A stretch of 7,263 nt of DNA from Bacillota bacterium (lineage in GTDB: Bacteria; Bacillota; Clostridia; Acetivibrionales; DTU013): positions 1 to 7,263 of the forward strand of contig JAEZLF010000030.1 in assembly GCA_023435925.1 (NCBI GenBank), in the 5' to 3' direction. How positions within the stretch are numbered: the stretch's first letter is position 1; each line of letters starts with the position of its first letter. Shown piece by piece: positions 1 through 6,056 of the stretch. A program made the translations under genes and the position numbers. The notes under the pieces were generated by a model. That model was not told the origin of the DNA and searched no databases. It saw only the letters and a list, made by a program, of their open reading frames with translations.

Positions 1-921
1 TCTGAGCCGGCTGAAGCAACTACGCTTGCCACCAAGCTGATGACGCAGGATAAGGTTGTAGCAGTACTTGGACCGGCTACATCCGGTTCTTTTAAGGCAA
101 CGATCCCTGTTGCCATAAAGAATAAGATCCCTGTTGCATCGGGTTCCGCTACGGCAGATGATGTAACTTTTGATGCAAATGGTGTTAAGGAATATGCTTT
201 CCGTATTTGCTTCAGTGATTCCTACCAGGGTGAAGTTATGGCAGCCTATGCTCTGAATAACCTCTCCAAAACGAAGGCGGTTATTATCATGGATAGTTCC
301 AGTGACTATGCAAAGGGATTGGCAGCCAGCTTTAAAAGCACCTTCACAGCAGGCGGAGGCTCAGTTGTTGCCGAAGAAGCCTATCTGGACGGCGATACGG
401 ATTTCAATGCGATTATCACGAGCATAAAGAGCAAGGATTTTGATGTGGTATTTATTCCGGGTTATTATGAGGAAGTAGGTCTCATCATCAAACAAGCACG
501 CTCACAGGGAATCGATGTTCCTATCCTGGGTGCTGATGGATTTGATTCTCCGGAACTTGTTAACCTGGCTGGCGCAGAAGCACTTAATGATGTTTACTTC
601 TCCAACCACTATTCTTCACTTGACAAGGATCCGACCGTTGCAGATTTTATTTCCAACTTCAAGAAAAAATATAATAAAGAACCCGATGCATTCAATGCAC
701 TTGGGTATGATCTTGCAAAGTTTGTTGCAGATGGTATCGGCCGTGCCGAAAAGTTGAACGGAGAATCGGTTAAGGCGGCTTTGGAGGCTACGGAGAACTT
801 TGTTGGCGTTACAGGCTCCTTCAGCATAGCTGAGAATCATGATGCTGTAAAAGCAATCGTTGTGATCGGGTTGAAGGACGGCGTTCAGAATACAATAGAA
901 AGAATTGGTGTCGCCGGATAA
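1..921 (+). CDS. livJ: LivJ-type BCAA ABC transporter substrate-binding protein (5' partial)
   Basis: This is the extracytoplasmic binding protein that would deliver leucine/isoleucine/valine to the LivHM permease encoded downstream. The frame is open from base 1, so the first 13 codons before the ATG at 40 are coding and the gene begins left of the window; the signal peptide/lipobox and roughly the first 60-90 residues are missing. The 306 visible residues show the type I periplasmic-binding (Peripla_BP_6) pattern: VVAVLGPATSGS at visible residues 19-30, a first-lobe return of the kind AFRICFSDSYQG at 66-77, SSDYAKG near 100-106, then alternating Rossmann-like segments (VVFIPGYYEEV, GADGFDS) and a C-terminal region ending IERIGVAG with stop TAA 919-921. 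Ligand specificity is taken from the adjacent livHMGF genes, not from binding residues. No frameshift is seen. Family is firm; the exact amino acid bound is inference. Confidence 0.93.
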   Translation, partial: SEPAEATTLATKLMTQDKVVAVLGPATSGSFKATIPVAIKNKIPVASGSATADDVTFDANGVKEYAFRICFSDSYQGEVMAAYALNNLSKTKAVIIMDSSSDYAKGLAASFKSTFTAGGGSVVAEEAYLDGDTDFNAIITSIKSKDFDVVFIPGYYEEVGLIIKQARSQGIDVPILGADGFDSPELVNLAGAEALNDVYFSNHYSSLDKDPTVADFISNFKKKYNKEPDAFNALGYDLAKFVADGIGRAEKLNGESVKAALEATENFVGVTGSFSIAENHDAVKAIVVIGLKDGVQNTIERIGVAG

Positions 922-940
922 ATACTTGCACAACAAGTAT
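922..940 (+). repeat. Short perfect inverted repeat directly after livJ
   Basis: Beginning one base after the livJ stop codon, ATACTTG (922-928) and CAAGTAT (934-940) form a perfect 7-bp inverted repeat around a 5-base spacer. It could fold as a small mRNA hairpin that protects the livJ 3' end or work together with the larger hairpin at 953-985. There is no U-tract after it, so alone it does not look like an intrinsic terminator. Confidence 0.5.
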
Positions 941-952
941 AATAGCATTAAT

Positions 953-990
953 ATATAAGTGGGGAAATCAACACCCCACTTATATGTATT
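953..990 (+). terminator. Probable terminator/attenuator hairpin between livJ and livH
   Basis: ATATAAGTGGGG (953-964) and CCCCACTTATAT (974-985) are a perfect 12-bp inverted repeat with a 9-base loop. The GC-rich top of the stem is followed by a U-rich run (ACTTATATGTATTTT, 978-992), which resembles an intrinsic terminator, although the U-tract is interrupted. Placed after the binding-protein gene and before the permease genes, partial termination here would give more LivJ than LivHMGF, a known pattern for ABC uptake operons. Whether it terminates fully, partially or only stabilises livJ mRNA cannot be told from sequence. Confidence 0.6.
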
Positions 991-992
991 TT

Positions 993-1014
993 CCGGGGAA
1001 GCAAAGCCCCCTGG
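993..1014 (+). repeat. Imperfect GC-rich hairpin
   Basis: CCGGGG (993-998) can pair with CCCC (1008-1011) and GG (1013-1014), with T1012 bulged, and GC 1001-1002 can pair with GC 1006-1007 across two unpaired A residues. A TTTT follows at 1017-1020. It might be a weak second terminator or a decayed relative of the GGGGGC/GCCCCC hairpin that ends each downstream repeat copy. Neither reading is secure. Confidence 0.3.
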
Positions 1015-1035
1015 AGTTTTATCTGTCAGCAATGC

Positions 1036-1163
1036 TTGAACAACGTCATAAGCTCCCGCAGACGTTGTTCAAACGCCACGTTTTGGCGTGGCGCACGAAG
1101 TGTAGCTAGGGCAAATTCATTTTGCCCGCAGCGAGGGGGCATGGGGGCTTGCCCCCATTGGAA
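1036..1163 (+). repeat. Structured tandem repeat, copy 1 (128 bp)
   Basis: This is the first of two head-to-tail copies. It contains four inverted repeats in order: a 12-bp stem TTGAACAACGTC/GACGTTGTTCAA (1036-1047 with 1061-1072, loop 13); a 7-bp stem CGCCACG/CGTGGCG (1074-1080 with 1087-1093, loop 6); a 7-bp stem GGGCAAA/TTTGCCC (1109-1115 with 1121-1127, loop 5); and an 8-bp stem ATGGGGGC/GCCCCCAT (1141-1148 with 1151-1158, nominal loop 2, so the top pair or two would open). About half its length is paired. No convincing protein-coding content, transposase or terminal repeat bounding the whole unit is seen. It resembles a dispersed intergenic structured repeat rather than an insertion sequence; I do not recognise a named family. 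Confidence 0.88.
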
Positions 1164-1292
1164 TTGAACAACGTCATAAGCTCCCGCAGATGTTGTTCAA
1201 ACGCCACGTTTCGGCGTGGCGCACGAAGTGTAGTGTAGGGCAAATTCATTTTGCCCGTAGCGAGGGGGCATGGGGGCTTGCCCCCATTGGAA
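1164..1292 (+). repeat. Structured tandem repeat, copy 2 (129 bp)
   Basis: This copy directly abuts copy 1 and differs from it at only four places: C1063 becomes T1191, T1084 becomes C1212, C1106 becomes TG 1234-1235, and C1129 becomes T1258. All four stems are kept: 1164-1175/1189-1200, 1202-1208/1215-1221, 1238-1244/1250-1256 and 1270-1277/1280-1287. The only change inside a stem turns a G-C pair into G-U; the others lie in a loop or between hairpins. The copy ends 19 bp before the proposed livH start codon. An in-frame ATG at 1270 belongs to the repeat and is not a credible livH start. Confidence 0.88.
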
Positions 1293-1300
1293 TCGAAAGT

Positions 1301-1306
1301 GGGGGA
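1301..1306 (+). promoter_or_regulatory. Ribosome binding site deciding the livH start
   Basis: GGGGGA at 1301-1306 lies 5 bases before TTG 1312 and just outside repeat copy 2. It is the only Shine-Dalgarno-like sequence correctly placed for the LivH frame, and supports the TTG start over the upstream ATG at 1270. Confidence 0.65.
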
Positions 1307-1311
1307 TATCT

Positions 1312-2196
1312 TTGGAACAATTTTTTCAGCAAATCATCAACGGTGTATCGTTGGGCAGTATTTATGCTCTGGTTGCGCTGGGATATACCATGGTATATGG
1401 CATCATTAAGTTAATCAATTTTGCCCACTGTGATATTTATATGATCGGAGCGTATGTCGGGTATTTTTGTATGACGACCTTCCATCTGGGGCTGCTGCCG
1501 TCCATATTGATTGCAATGGTCATCTGTACAGCACTGGGTGTCCTGATTGAGAAAATTGCTTATAAGCCTTTGAGAAATGCAACGAGAATTGCAGTACTGA
1601 TTACCGCAATAGGAGTTTCGTTGTTCTTGGAATATGGTACGATGTTCGTGGTCAAGGCAAAGGTTCGAACTTATCCGGAAATGACCGGATGGATGGCGGA
1701 GACCTTTAAGCTTGGAAACATTATCATTTCAGCGCAGCAGATCCTCATTGTAGGAACGACAGTCATTTTGATGGTACTGCTGCAGTTTATTGTGAAAAAA
1801 ACAAGAGTCGGGAAGGCGATGCGTGCGGTTTCACTGGATCAGGATGCAGCAGAGCTCATGGGGATCAATGTAAACAGTACGATTTCCTTTACCTTTGCGC
1901 TGGGCTCTGCTCTGGCAGGAGCTGCAGGCGTTTTGGTCGGTGTATACTATAATTCCATTAACCCGCTGATGGGTGTTGTTCCGGGACTAAAAGCTTTTGT
2001 TGCGGCAGTTTTCGGCGGTATTGGCATTATCCCCGGCGCAATGATCGGGGGCTACTTTATCGGCTTAGTTGAGGTTCTTGTTTCAGGGTATGGTAATTCC
2101 ATGTACAGGGATGCGGTCGTGTTTGCGATCCTGATCCTGATTCTTATTGTAAAACCTGCAGGACTGCTGGGTAAAAATACAAGGGAGAAGGTGTAA
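1312..2196 (+). CDS. livH: LivH-type BCAA ABC transporter permease
   Basis: One of the two inner-membrane permease subunits of the LivFGHMJ importer. With the TTG start the product is 294 residues, the usual LivH length, and begins MEQFFQQIINGVSLGSIYAL, as family members do. Visible landmarks are LGYTMVYGIIKLINFAH (residues 23-39), the cytoplasmic coupling region MRAVSLDQDAAELMGIN (170-186), which meets the ATPases, FALGSALAGAAGVLVG (195-210) and AAVFGGIGIIPGAMIGG (231-247), with about eight hydrophobic segments overall. The longer form from ATG 1270 would add 14 residues encoded by the repeat DNA and spacer. Residue 40 is Cys where the family commonly has Gly (INFAHGD/E). The stop is 3 bp before livM, so the two are translationally adjacent. 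Identification is firm; the start is likely. Confidence 0.93.
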   Translation: MEQFFQQIINGVSLGSIYALVALGYTMVYGIIKLINFAHCDIYMIGAYVGYFCMTTFHLGLLPSILIAMVICTALGVLIEKIAYKPLRNATRIAVLITAIGVSLFLEYGTMFVVKAKVRTYPEMTGWMAETFKLGNIIISAQQILIVGTTVILMVLLQFIVKKTRVGKAMRAVSLDQDAAELMGINVNSTISFTFALGSALAGAAGVLVGVYYNSINPLMGVVPGLKAFVAAVFGGIGIIPGAMIGGYFIGLVEVLVSGYGNSMYRDAVVFAILILILIVKPAGLLGKNTREKV

Positions 2197-2199
2197 ACA

Positions 2200-3168
2200 G
2201 TGAAAAAATTATTAAAAATCAACGGGTTGAATAAAGTCATTTCGCTGGTGCTCACCTTTGCGATTATACAGCTTCTGATTTCTACCAATATAATCAGCGA
2301 CTATTTGCAGGCGACACTGGCTACCATATGCATCAATATTATTCTGGCAGTTAGTCTGAATCTGATTACAGGCTTTACAGGACAGTTCTCCCTTGGCCAT
2401 GCGGGTTTTATGTCCATTGGTGCTTATGTTTGTGCGTTGATTACTCTTCGGACACCTACCGTCCTGGGATTTATCATAGGAGTGTTTGGGGGGGCCATTG
2501 CGGCGGCTTTTATTGGTATTCTTGTCGGTCTGCCGACACTCCGGCTCCGCGGGGATTATCTGGCCATCGCAACGCTGGGTATGTCGGAGATCATTCGAAT
2601 TATATTTTTGAATATGAAAATCACGAATGGGGCAGCAGGTTTAAATGGTATACCTCAGTTTGTTAATTGGATATGGTTATTTGTATTCACTGCGGGTACA
2701 ATTCTGGTGATCATGAACTTTTTGAAATCCTCTCATGGCCGTGCCTGTATTTCTATCAGGGAGGATGAGATTGCAGCAGAGGCTATGGGTATTAATACGA
2801 CAAAGTACAAGGTGATCGCTTTTACCATTGGTGCTTTTTGTGCGGGTATAGCAGGAGCACTGTATGCTTCCTATTTTTACTTTCTTAAGCCGGATCTGTT
2901 TGGATTCCTTAAGTCCATTGACGTCCTTGTTATAGTCGTACTGGGAGGATTAGGGAGTATTTCAGGATCCATTTTGGCGGCCATTCTTCTGGCGCTGATT
3001 TCTACCTTTTTACAATCATTCCCTGAGATCCGTATGGTGGTCTATTCTCTTGCACTGATTTCAATCATGTTATTCCGGCCACAAGGCTTGATGGGCTCGA
3101 AGGAAATTTCGCTATCGGTATTCAAAAAGTGGGGAAGTAATGTAATATTCAGGAAAGGGAGGGTTTAG
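2200..3168 (+). CDS. livM: LivM-type BCAA ABC transporter permease
   Basis: Second membrane permease subunit, pairing with LivH. It starts with GTG at 2200, 8 bases after AAGG (2188-2191) within a purine-rich AGGGAGAAGG, and is 322 residues, normal for the family. Diagnostic segments are GFTGQFSLGHAGFMSIGAY (58-76), LPTLRLRGDYLAIATLG (111-127) followed by SEIIR, GAAGLNGIP (144-152), the ATPase-facing loop REDEIAAEAMGIN (187-199), VVLGGLGSISGS (246-257) and LFRPQGLMG (291-299). The hydrophobic N-terminal half and the charged tail after residue 300 fit an inner-membrane protein. It sits between livH and livG with gaps of 3 bp on each side, so all are surely co-transcribed. No anomalies are seen. 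Confidence 0.95.
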   Translation: MKKLLKINGLNKVISLVLTFAIIQLLISTNIISDYLQATLATICINIILAVSLNLITGFTGQFSLGHAGFMSIGAYVCALITLRTPTVLGFIIGVFGGAIAAAFIGILVGLPTLRLRGDYLAIATLGMSEIIRIIFLNMKITNGAAGLNGIPQFVNWIWLFVFTAGTILVIMNFLKSSHGRACISIREDEIAAEAMGINTTKYKVIAFTIGAFCAGIAGALYASYFYFLKPDLFGFLKSIDVLVIVVLGGLGSISGSILAAILLALISTFLQSFPEIRMVVYSLALISIMLFRPQGLMGSKEISLSVFKKWGSNVIFRKGRV

Positions 3169-3171
3169 GTT

Positions 3172-3957
3172 ATGCCGATACTAAGTGTAAAAAAGTTAAC
3201 CAAATCCTTTGGCGGCTTAACAGCTGTTTCCAACGTGAATATTGAGATCGAACAAGGTGAACTGGTCGGATTGATTGGACCGAATGGCGCCGGTAAGACA
3301 ACAGTGTTCAATCTGCTGACCGGAGTTTATGAACCGACAACCGGAACCATTACGCTTTCCGCAAACGGAAAAGAAAGGGCACTTCAAGGTCTTAAACCCT
3401 ATACAATCTGTAAGGCCGGTCTTGCAAGAACCTTCCAGAATATACGGCTGTTCAAGGATCTGACAGTGCTTGATAATGTGCGTATTGCGATGCATAAAAA
3501 CGTGAAATACGGCTTGATTTCCAGCTTCCTTCACCTGCCTTCATACAAGAAAGAAGAAAAAAAACTGGTTGAGGACAGCATTGAACTGCTTAAAATATTA
3601 GGACTCGAAGAAAAGAAGGACGAATATGCTAAAAATCTGCCTTATGGAGAGCAGCGGCATCTGGAGATTGCACGTGCCCTTGCAACAAATCCCAGCGTAT
3701 TGCTGCTAGATGAGCCGGCAGCAGGCATGAACCCGGCAGAGACAGCCAAATTGACGGAAATTATTGGTTGGATACGTGAAAAGTATCGTTTGACCATTTT
3801 GCTCATTGAGCATGATATGTCATTGGTGATGAAAATATGTGAACGTATCTATGTACTGGATTACGGAATAGTTATTGCAAACGGTTCTCCAAAGGAGATA
3901 CAATCCAATAAACGGGTTATAGAAGCATACCTGGGGGAGGATATCAGCGATGCTTGA
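3172..3957 (+). CDS. livG: LivG-type BCAA ABC transporter ATP-binding protein
   Basis: One of two cytoplasmic ATPases driving the LivHM channel. It starts at ATG 3172 after AGGGAGGG at 3156-3163 and encodes 261 residues. Motifs in order: Walker A GPNGAGKT (36-43), Q-loop glutamine in ARTFQN (Gln89), signature LPYGEQR (156-162, the usual LivG variant of LSGGQ), Walker B LLLDEP (177-182) with catalytic Glu181, and the switch histidine His214 in LLIEHDM. The YLGED tail is typical of LivG. The last 8 bases overlap the start of livF, and the livF ribosome binding site GGGGGAGG (3933-3940) lies inside livG, suggesting translational coupling and roughly equal amounts of the two ATPases. Confidence 0.96.
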   Translation: MPILSVKKLTKSFGGLTAVSNVNIEIEQGELVGLIGPNGAGKTTVFNLLTGVYEPTTGTITLSANGKERALQGLKPYTICKAGLARTFQNIRLFKDLTVLDNVRIAMHKNVKYGLISSFLHLPSYKKEEKKLVEDSIELLKILGLEEKKDEYAKNLPYGEQRHLEIARALATNPSVLLLDEPAAGMNPAETAKLTEIIGWIREKYRLTILLIEHDMSLVMKICERIYVLDYGIVIANGSPKEIQSNKRVIEAYLGEDISDA

Positions 3958-4654
3958 AATCAATAACATGGATGTCCACTTTGGCGTGATTCGCGCCCTC
4001 AAAGGGATATCCCTAAAAGTAAATGATGGTGAAATTGTGACACTGATTGGTGCCAATGGAGCAGGTAAAACGACGACGTTACGGACGATATCCGGTTTGA
4101 AGAAACCAACGAACGGCTCCATTATGCTCGATGGTGAAGATATCACCCATTCAACCGCCCGTGAAAGAGTGCAGCGGGGTATCTCACATTCGCCTGAAGG
4201 ACGCCGGGTTTTTTCAACGATGACCGTTCTGGAGAATCTTGAACTGGGAGCCTTTCTTCGCCGGGACAAAAAGGAAATCGAGAAGGACATCAAAATGGTC
4301 TATGATCATTTTCCCATACTGGCCGACAGAAGGAAGCAAGCTGCGGGGACATTATCAGGCGGAGAGCAGCAAATGCTCGCAATTGGCCGTGCACTGATGA
4401 GCCGTCCCAGAATACTGTTTTTGGATGAACCATCTATGGGATTGGCCCCTTTGCTGGTTCAGGAGATATTCAGCATTATAAAGGAAATCAACAGAGCAGG
4501 AACGACGATACTGCTGGTAGAGCAAAACGCCAGTATGGCACTTCAGATTGCAAACCATGCCTATGTTCTGGAAACGGGATCCATTGTTATTTCAGGAACA
4601 GGTGCTGAATTAATGAAGAGTGATGATATTCGAAAAGCATACTTGGGAGGGTGA
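3950..4654 (+). CDS. livF: LivF-type BCAA ABC transporter ATP-binding protein
   Basis: Second ATPase of the importer, expected to pair with LivG. It encodes 234 residues, normal for LivF, and starts at ATG 3950 inside the end of livG. Motifs: Walker A GANGAGKT (34-41), SPEGRRVF (81-88) in place of a classic Q-loop segment, canonical signature LSGGEQQ (135-141), Walker B ILFLDEP (155-161) with catalytic Glu160, and LLVEQNA (188-194), where Gln192 occupies the position of the switch histidine. The missing histidine and the PEGRR segment are standard LivF traits as I know the family, not degeneration. It ends 4 bp before the CBS-ACT gene, whose ribosome binding site lies in its final codons. Confidence 0.96.
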   Translation: MLEINNMDVHFGVIRALKGISLKVNDGEIVTLIGANGAGKTTTLRTISGLKKPTNGSIMLDGEDITHSTARERVQRGISHSPEGRRVFSTMTVLENLELGAFLRRDKKEIEKDIKMVYDHFPILADRRKQAAGTLSGGEQQMLAIGRALMSRPRILFLDEPSMGLAPLLVQEIFSIIKEINRAGTTILLVEQNASMALQIANHAYVLETGSIVISGTGAELMKSDDIRKAYLGG

Positions 4655-4658
4655 TATT

Positions 4659-5300
4659 ATGTTTGTTAAGAACAAAATGACTGCAAATCCGTTTACGATC
4701 TCCTATGACCAAACGATCCCGGATGCCCATGAAATCATGTCGCAGCACGGAATAAGACGGATGCCGGTAATGAAGAAGGATAAACTGGTTGGAATCGTAT
4801 CCAAAGAGGATATATTGCGCGCTTCTCCTTCCAAGGCAACAACCTTTAGTATGGGTGAAATCACCTATCTTCTTTCAAAGACCAAAATCAGCCAAATTAT
4901 GTCCAAAAATCCGGTTGTTATTTCTCCCAATGCTCTTCTGGAGGAAGCCGCAACGCTGATGAGGGATAATCATGTCAGCTTTCTGCCTGTGGTTGACGAA
5001 GAGAAGCTGGTGGGTATCATTACGGAAAGTGATATATTTGACTCGTTCATCGAACTGCTCGGTTTTCGTGAACCCGGAACGAGACTGACCATAGAAGCGG
5101 ACGACGCACCTGGCATCATGTCAAATCTGACCAGCATCATCGGAAAGTCCGGTGCAAACATAACCCATATAGCAGTATATCGTGGTGCGAACGGGAAGAG
5201 TGCGGTAGTATTGGGAATCAACTCACTTAATACAGCAAGCATTGAAAAAAACATCGAGGAACAGGGCTTCAAAATTCTGTATAAGTTGCAAAACGTTTAA
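4659..5300 (+). CDS. CBS-CBS-ACT domain protein (AcuB-like), candidate BCAA sensor
   Basis: A soluble 213-residue protein with two CBS motifs and a C-terminal ACT domain, the same size and layout as Bacillus AcuB. CBS1 spans about 1-56 (MTANPFTISYDQTIPDAHEIM, then RRMPVMKKDKLVGIVSKEDIL), CBS2 about 77-130 (IMSKNPVVISPNALLEEAA, then SFLPVVDEEKLVGIITESDIF) and ACT about 141-213 (RLTIEADDAPGIMSNL, then ANITHIAVY). CBS pairs usually bind adenosine nucleotides and ACT domains often bind amino acids. No enzyme or DNA-binding domain is present, so it probably acts on a partner protein. The start is ATG 4659, 8 bases after GGGAGG 4645-4650; an in-frame upstream ATG at 4620 lies within livF and lacks support. 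Placement between livF and azlC suggests it senses BCAA and energy state for transport; that is inference. Confidence 0.88.
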   Translation: MFVKNKMTANPFTISYDQTIPDAHEIMSQHGIRRMPVMKKDKLVGIVSKEDILRASPSKATTFSMGEITYLLSKTKISQIMSKNPVVISPNALLEEAATLMRDNHVSFLPVVDEEKLVGIITESDIFDSFIELLGFREPGTRLTIEADDAPGIMSNLTSIIGKSGANITHIAVYRGANGKSAVVLGINSLNTASIEKNIEEQGFKILYKLQNV

Positions 5301-5323
5301 TTGATGCATGTAATTGATGAATG
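5298..5323 (+). repeat. 13-bp tandem duplication before azlC
   Basis: TAATTGATGCATG (5298-5310) is followed immediately by TAATTGATGAATG (5311-5323), matching at 12 of 13 positions. The first copy begins with the stop codon of the CBS-ACT gene and the second ends 1 base before the azlC ribosome binding site. It makes up most of the 36-bp spacer. It could be a slippage duplication that set the gene spacing, or a paired protein-binding site. Confidence 0.6.
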
Positions 5324-5328
5324 AAAGG
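5324..5328 (+). promoter_or_regulatory. Ribosome binding site deciding the azlC start
   Basis: AAAGG at 5324-5328 lies 8 bases before ATG 5337, good spacing, but only 2 bases before the in-frame TTG at 5331. This favours ATG 5337 as the azlC start. Confidence 0.6.
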
Positions 5329-5336
5329 TCTTGTTA

Positions 5337-6056
5337 ATGAAAACAAAGGGTAAGAAGCTTGGCACAATTGATACCAGGGTGCTTAAGCTGGCATTTGTAC
5401 ACACAATTCCTGTTATGACGGGTTATTTATTTTTGGGAATAGCATTTGGAATACTTCTGAGCACAAAAGGATATCATGCCGGTTGGGCGGTATTGATGAG
5501 CGTGTGCATCTATGCAGGCGCGATGCAATTTGTTGCAATCAACCTGCTTACCAGCGTATTTAATCCTTTATTGGCCTTTTTGATGACTCTTATGGTCAAT
5601 GCACGACATTTGTTTTATGGGCTGTCCATGCTGGAAGTGTTTAGAGACATGGGAAGAAAAAAGCCCTATATGATTTTTTCTCTGACCGATGAAACATTTT
5701 CATTGTTGTGTTTAGCGAAAATACCTGAAGATATTGATAAAAACCGATTTGTTTTTTCGGTGGCACTGCTGGATCATTTTTACTGGATAACTGGTTCTGC
5801 CATCGGTGGATTGGTGGGATCTGTATTCTCTTTTGATACAAGAGGGATCGATTTTGCAATGACAGCTTTGTTTGTTGTGATTTTTGTGGAACAGTGGAAG
5901 AACAATAAAAATCATCTCCCGGCCATTATCGGATTATGCGGGTCAGTCCTGTGTCTTGCTGTGTTTGGACCGGTGAATTTTATTCTGCCATCCATGGCTG
6001 TGATTCTATTTATCATAACAGCTTGCAGAAAACCAATGGAACGGGGAAATGTATAA
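5337..6056 (+). CDS. azlC: AzlC-family BCAA exporter, large subunit
   Basis: Inner-membrane large subunit of the AzlCD (YgaZH-type) exporter, a family linked to branched-chain amino acid efflux and 4-azaleucine resistance in Bacillus subtilis. From ATG 5337 it is 239 residues, normal for the family. Landmarks: HTIPVMTGYLFLGIAFGILL (22-41), IYAGAMQFVAINLL (58-71), VNARHLFYGLSM (87-98), SLTDETFSL (115-123), and DHFYWITGSAIGGLVG (146-161), all AzlC hallmarks, followed by hydrophobic segments to about residue 229 and a basic tail. A TTG at 5331 would add two residues but is too close to the ribosome binding site. It follows the CBS-ACT gene by 36 bp with no terminator seen, so probably shares its transcript, and its stop overlaps azlD by one base. 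Substrate is by family and context only. Confidence 0.93.
   Translation: MKTKGKKLGTIDTRVLKLAFVHTIPVMTGYLFLGIAFGILLSTKGYHAGWAVLMSVCIYAGAMQFVAINLLTSVFNPLLAFLMTLMVNARHLFYGLSMLEVFRDMGRKKPYMIFSLTDETFSLLCLAKIPEDIDKNRFVFSVALLDHFYWITGSAIGGLVGSVFSFDTRGIDFAMTALFVVIFVEQWKNNKNHLPAIIGLCGSVLCLAVFGPVNFILPSMAVILFIITACRKPMERGNV

Noticed and set aside
938..943. Perfect TATAAT that could be a -10 box for a livH promoter
   Set aside because: No TTGACA-like -35 lies 16-18 bases upstream and no TG extension precedes it; it would also sit upstream of the 953-985 hairpin.
616..1032. 138-codon - strand frame across the end of livJ and the hairpins
   Set aside because: It lies antisense to livJ, crosses a terminator-like hairpin, and has no domain-like pattern.
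1036..1292. CRISPR array or insertion sequence
   Set aside because: Only two long abutting copies with no spacers, no transposase and no flanking inverted or target-site repeats.
1190..1414. 74-codon open frame running through repeat copy 2 into livH
   Set aside because: It is translated repeat DNA plus out-of-frame livH; no ribosome binding site and no family resemblance.
4130..4210. LivF regarded as a defective ATPase because it lacks the switch histidine and normal Q-loop
   Set aside because: PEGRR and VEQNA are normal LivF family features; Walker A, signature and Walker B glutamate are intact.
3820..4293. 157-codon - strand frame opposite livG/livF
   Set aside because: Antisense shadow of two well-supported ATPase genes; composition follows the reverse complement of their motifs.
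5321..5353. Ten-codon mini-ORF (ATG 5321 to TAA 5351) overlapping the azlC start, possible leader peptide
   Set aside because: No ribosome binding site in front of it, and it has no run of Leu/Ile/Val codons expected of an attenuation leader.
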